Notes under the pieces: generated by a model
Told to the model about the DNA's origin: nothing
The model's database searches: none
What the model saw: the letters and a program-made list of their open reading frames with translations, nothing else
Program-made: the position numbers and the translations under genes
Assembly (NCBI GenBank): GCA_008508345.1
Contig: QNGE01000990.1
Location: 138,921-202,920 of the forward strand
Length of the DNA: 64,000 nucleotides
Reading direction: 5' to 3'
Origin: Paragonimus westermani
Taxonomy: Eukaryota > Platyhelminthes > Trematoda > Plagiorchiida > Troglotrematidae
Part shown: piece after piece, positions 59,633 to 64,000 of the stretch
Position numbering within the stretch: position 1 is the first letter of the stretch
Layout: the number at the start of each line of letters is the position of its first letter

Positions 59633-61559
59633 GATTTTCAGATTTGCACTTATTTCGACAATTGCAGCCTAATCTCACTCAAATTCTTCATGACCTTGAT
59701 ACTGTCAACTGTTACAACCTACTGAGATAAAAAGCTCCTCAGTATAGGGCAATGATTCGAAGGTGGGTTACCTAAGGAAACCAAAGAAAATGAGGAGAGG
59801 TAACGCGGCTGAGAAAGTATTTCGTTCGAACTGGTACACAATGGTAGTGTGCATTTGCCCACCAATTCACGATTAGGGAGATTGGAGTATCCCCATCTGA
59901 ACAGTATGGTGGCCGACCGATTTTTCGTTACGTATAAATCGCCAATGCTAAGGGCTTTGGTATGAAAATGGTTTATGATAATATTTTGAAGAGTGGTGGG
60001 TTTTTTGAACAAATTGAAAAGCCACCCACACTTGTATGTACGCAAGTGCTCACACGAGCTAACTGAGAGAAACTTCTGCTGACACCCTGACTGTTGTTTT
60101 CACACTGATCGTGAAGATGTCGTTCAGGATTAACCGTTGGCAGTTGTCACTAGCGTATCCTACAGTGTTTCATAACGGTTTATCTGAAAAACAGGGTGAA
60201 CTTACGGTTAGTCATGCGTCAGAACGCCTGGAGAATGGTAGCTGGTCTATTGAGAAATGATATTATTTGGATGTTAGATTGAAGTTTGTTTCCAAGCCTG
60301 GGATACTCTGGTCTCTATCTCATTCACGTAGTTTATCAAGCAGTTTTCCGCACCGCTGCCACCCAGTTTGCAAAGGCACAATTTTCTACACGTGAGAGAA
60401 AGATATGAAAGTCACAATTTCAAAGGTATTACAATGTGTACATTGTTCTGCGGGCAACTTAACCCTTAGTGTGTTTTGTTTATTGTAAGTGACGTCACCA
60501 AGAAAATTCCGCGGTGTGTATTAGACGTTTTCCCTCAATCAGGATTGGCTGATATGAAAAGATTTACAAAATCCTAAAATGCTGACAACAGTTCACCTCT
60601 CCCTGTTTTCTACGCATCAGGTCGACTGGAGAGACTGAGCAGAATGCCCATCTTTTGCCAAAATGCGTTAGGCCAATTGGGTCTTGCAGTATCGAGCTGT
60701 TATTTGACTTCGTTGTTCCACGGTTATCATGACACTCTCAAAGTAGCGTCTTGGTTACCACTTGGAATTTATTAAAGTGAACTCATTGGCCAATCCGTTC
60801 TCTGTTTAGCCCGTTAATGCTCACCTTCGTTGTTTGTGCTTTGGAAGAATATAACTGAATCATTGATGAACCAACGAAAGCGGACGCCTGTGTCAAACGG
60901 TGTTTTGCATAGTTAATTTGTGATTGTATATACTGAAGTAACGCAGAAAGAAATAGTCGTTCTGTGACCTCTTCGCCCTGTTTCGAATTTACCCCCAAAA
61001 CGAACAAAAACAGCCCACATTTCCAGCACACATGTTTACAACTTGGGGCTGACCTTCAAGCGTCACAAAGTGACATACGTTCAAATGTTACGTTAGAATA
61101 CCAAAAATGCGAGAGACTGAAGTCTGCCAAATGTGCATGTCATCTGAGGTCAAATTGTGATTAAAAAGTTGAGCCGGATTAAAGTAAAATCTATGTTTGT
61201 AAACGCGCATTAATATTGAGCTCTTCACTGTGCTTTTACAACATCAGCGGTAAACGCAGAATTGTGGCATTCTTATCATTCTGATCCCCACAAAGTTGTT
61301 GCAGCTTTGTGGACGTAAATCCGCTTTCACGCTTTACCAAACTACCAGATAGGCTACAAGTTCCAACATAGTTATTCAGCTAGAACACACCGGTGTTTCT
61401 TGGTGGTAAACTCAAAATGGTGCAAATTTGTTATGGCATCCAAATAGACGGTTGATTTAAGTTCACCTATTTTAGAAGGATTTCACTGAATGCACTGGAA
61501 CGACTGGTCCCGCTAATAGATCCTAAAAAATGGGAAAATTTTCTCAGGTTGTTATATCA
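59633..61559. other. No gene recognised
   Basis: A minus frame at 59719-60045 (108 codons) and small frames near 60.8-61.2 kb carry no motif. No repeats were noted. Confidence 0.42.
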
Positions 61560-61830
61560 AGAAGCGGAACGGACTAAAAGCTGGAAAGAAAAACACCCAC
61601 TGCACTTGGCCGAGAAAAAAAGAACAGTAGAAAAGTAACAAAACAAAATCTGAGAGAATAAACTGTGGAAATCAGTGAATAGAAGATGAAAAGAACAGAA
61701 AACAACAAAGGCCATGAACTGAGTAAAAGAAAATTACTGAAGAAACGATATGTGTATAGGATAGACACAACCGTGATAGGAAAAAAATTGAGGAAATGCG
61801 AACAAATAATTAATATAAAAATCTAGGAGA
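61560..61830 (+). other. Purine-biased strand tract
   Basis: About 270 bases in which the plus strand is dominated by A and G (many AAAGAAAA and GAAAAG words), with few pyrimidine runs. The minus strand therefore gives a long, hydrophobic, Phe/Leu-rich frame (61574-61768) that is a composition artefact. Such tracts can adopt triplex structures or mark old poly(A)-rich element tails; neither is shown here. Confidence 0.6.
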
Positions 61831-62600
61831 TATGCATTATTAAACGAGTGTGTTTCAGAGAAACCACCAATAAGGCATTAGCGCAAATCAGTGTTTCACA
61901 TACGATTTCACAATGTGAACATGGAATTGATACTATCGTCTGAGAACATATCTCCATTTTCTTCAACCGTGCATATCCACCCGAGAATCGGTCCGAAATT
62001 AGGCGCTTTTAAACAGATAATAAAACAAGAACAAACTGTGAGATATGCATATGACAGATTCATAGCTCATCTCGAGACCGAAACAAATCCCTAGACGTGC
62101 ATTCCCAGACATACAACTCAGAGTGGTCTGCAAGTCTCCTCAGATTTGCACTCCGCAACAATGAACAGACCATAGCAACAGATTATCTTTCGGAAGTGTT
62201 TCTCATGTCTACTCAATGTTTGAGTGTCATTAGCCAAATCTAATCTAATCCAATGTAAATGCTTAAATATTTCGTGATAGTGCCGTTCCAGGATGCAGTT
62301 AGTCGGAAACACCTGGATAGTAGAGTGTGATGAATAGAAATGTGGACAGCGCTGGTCTGTTTTCCACTCACGGATTTTGCATTATGCGCAAAGATGATAA
62401 GGTTGAGTGTACGGGCACTAATGAAATTCCACTTGCTTCCTAACCAGTTACTTGCTGTTAATATTTAACCCGAGGAGTCAGATCACGTTTGCGTCTGTAT
62501 TACTACCGATCGCGTAAATTTTGTGCCGAAAGGTGCACTGGATATTCATGATCGTTATTTCGTAGCCTATCACATGTGTGTCCCACCGGTTCAGTTGTGA
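61831..62600. other. No gene recognised
   Basis: A plus frame at 61891-62094 and a minus frame at 62118-62312 have no motif or splice support. Confidence 0.42.
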
Positions 62601-63071
62601 TTTATTAGAGCGTACGGGCACCATGACGTGATCCTCTTAGTCAGTGATCAGGACTGGCTGAGTTACAAAGTGCCTCTCCACCAACACCCAGTGGAACCTA
62701 AACAGACTGAATTCAGTGAACAGGATTACTCGATGAGTTGTCAGACAAGCCATCTCACTCAAACTTGTCCGGTTTTTCTCGATGCATTTATCAGTGGTGG
62801 TCAACACACACTGCTCAACCTCACAGGACGAGCAGACATTGTCCGTGGTTGCTCGTACAAACCAACCGTTGGAGTCAAATATTCCATGTTTTTGAAAACG
62901 TTTTGGCGGATGGACTTTGATATCCCAATGGTTGACGGCAAACTAGGTTGCTCGGCGGTTCCACTGTGCATCACCGTTGTAGACCAGCACACTGATTTTT
63001 GCCGGCTGAAATTGGACACAGCCTTGGAGTGTGCTGTTTTGATCCAGTGGTCCCACTTCCCTAATGCTTAA
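62601..63071 (+). CDS. Weak coding candidate, unknown product
   Basis: An open plus segment of about 156 codons between a TGA at 62598-62600 and a TAA at 63069-63071. The first possible start after the stop is non-ATG (GTG at 62628), so if coding it would be exonic. The peptide is Cys- and aromatic-containing and evenly mixed (for example FLKTFWRMDFDIPMVDGKL, then LKLDTALECAVLIQW). It lies in a GC-richer end of the window, where long chance frames are more likely, and the opposite strand is open as well. I do not recognise any domain and found no convincing acceptor. Confidence 0.22.
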   Translation, partial: FIRAYGHHDVILLVSDQDWLSYKVPLHQHPVEPKQTEFSEQDYSMSCQTSHLTQTCPVFLDAFISGGQHTLLNLTGRADIVRGCSYKPTVGVKYSMFLKTFWRMDFDIPMVDGKLGCSAVPLCITVVDQHTDFCRLKLDTALECAVLIQWSHFPNA

Positions 63072-64000
63072 ACCTCGATTAGTATGAAAAGACGAATTTT
63101 TGGTGCTGTCGAACAAGTTTGCCGCGGATAGATTATATGAGTAACATCTTCGCGTTCATGCGAACCGATGCAATCAGTTTCCCTTGCCTGGAGCAAAGCT
63201 GGATTAAAAGAAACAAATTCGTAGTCCTAGGCTCTTCGTGGTTGTGGACGAAGCGTTTGAATAACTACCCACCTTGGTTCAATATAACATATTGCTCTCA
63301 TCTTTTGATCACCTTCCAACTAACACCACCTACGTTAGCCTCGCTGCTTACAGTTCACTCAGGTGGTCACTTTAGGGTTACGTAGCACAAACCGACCGTC
63401 AGCCTTCTGACCATAAAACAGCTAACCTTGGAGATGGTTTAAAATGTGTATGGCGAACTGATTAGTTATAGCTTTTCTAAGTGAAGTTGGATGGAAACCT
63501 ACGTGTGTAGCTTTTCAAATATGAGCTGTTGGTAACTCGGCAGGGTGCTGTCACAAGTCAGGATTAAAAATGGTCGGATGTGCTTTAGACCCGATATACG
63601 GATTGTCGTAATGTTGGGTGGATTTCTGAGCTGGCTACGTTTGCTTGCAAACCCTTCTTCGCCAGCTTCGTTAATATCTTCATTGCGAGTTCACGTTCAG
63701 TGTGATATTTTCACGATTTTTTAATGCAGGCGCGTAAAGTGAAATGATCACATTTGTCCAGTGGTTTGCGACACATTAATTACGGTGGCCATTCAGACGA
63801 ACGGTGACCGACACTACGGCACATGAGAAAAGGACCGTCTATCTTATGGCAGTATCGTGGAGCTATTGGCCTCACTTCAAAGTTTGATGATGCGTGACCG
63901 AGACTCGTTGCCTGTCTTATCTGAGTAGGCTGTCCGAGACCAGCCAGATATGATCATCTGATTTGTCCACGATCACGCACGTACACGAACCTTCCGTGCA
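63072..64000. other. No gene recognised
   Basis: One 88-codon plus frame (63119-63385) without motif. The last 200 bases are GC-richer but match none of the repeat families seen elsewhere in the window. Confidence 0.42.

Noticed and set aside
1..64000. Operons, CRISPR arrays, phage or plasmid modules
   Set aside because: No repeated spaced units, no ribosome-binding sites and no long co-directional genes. The content is animal-type repeats.

Overview
This window looks like A+T-rich (about 60% by eye) non-coding DNA from an animal genome. There is no bacterial or viral gene layout: no reading frame is longer than about 175 codons, neighbouring frames have no common direction, and no ribosome-binding sites precede starts. 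The recognisable content is broken mobile elements: Penelope-like retroelement (PLE) relics, one relic of a LINE-type reverse transcriptase, several copies of tRNA-derived SINEs, and two hammerhead-ribozyme motifs with the very short stem III known from Penelope-like elements and from the schistosome Sm-alpha SINE. A flatworm, perhaps a trematode, fits best, but this is inference from repeat types only; molluscs or arthropods are not excluded.

Layout. 1-4.5 kb: a decayed PLE on the minus strand (reverse transcriptase plus the start of the GIY-YIG region, about 2.6 to 1.3 kb) flanked by two 90-bp inverted arms, then a 24-bp perfect palindrome and a plus-strand hammerhead at 4.40-4.45 kb. 10.9-11.1 kb: a GIY-YIG relic of a second PLE. 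12.8-13.1 kb: an exon-like frame. 15.7-16.1 kb: a PLE reverse transcriptase scrap joined to a SINE. 17.7-20.3 kb: two exon-like minus-strand frames with good splice sites, with a diverged direct duplication between them. 22.8-26.0 kb: the densest repeat cluster, with four or five SINE copies in both orientations and a minus-strand hammerhead at 25.87-25.94 kb. 30-58 kb: mostly unannotatable sequence with isolated SINEs (42.3, 54.1, 54.8 kb), a LINE scrap at 51.3 kb and several weak exon candidates. 59.3-59.6 kb: two SINEs placed head to head, forming a long imperfect inverted repeat. 61.6-61.8 kb: a purine-strand tract.

No complete gene could be assembled. Exon-like frames are listed as candidates only; their phases could not be chained into a transcript, and none resembles a protein I can name with confidence. 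If a host gene crosses this window it does so mainly as introns. The most interesting signals are the two hammerhead motifs with their surroundings, and the inverted SINE pair. Both are remnants of retroelement biology rather than a clearly new system.
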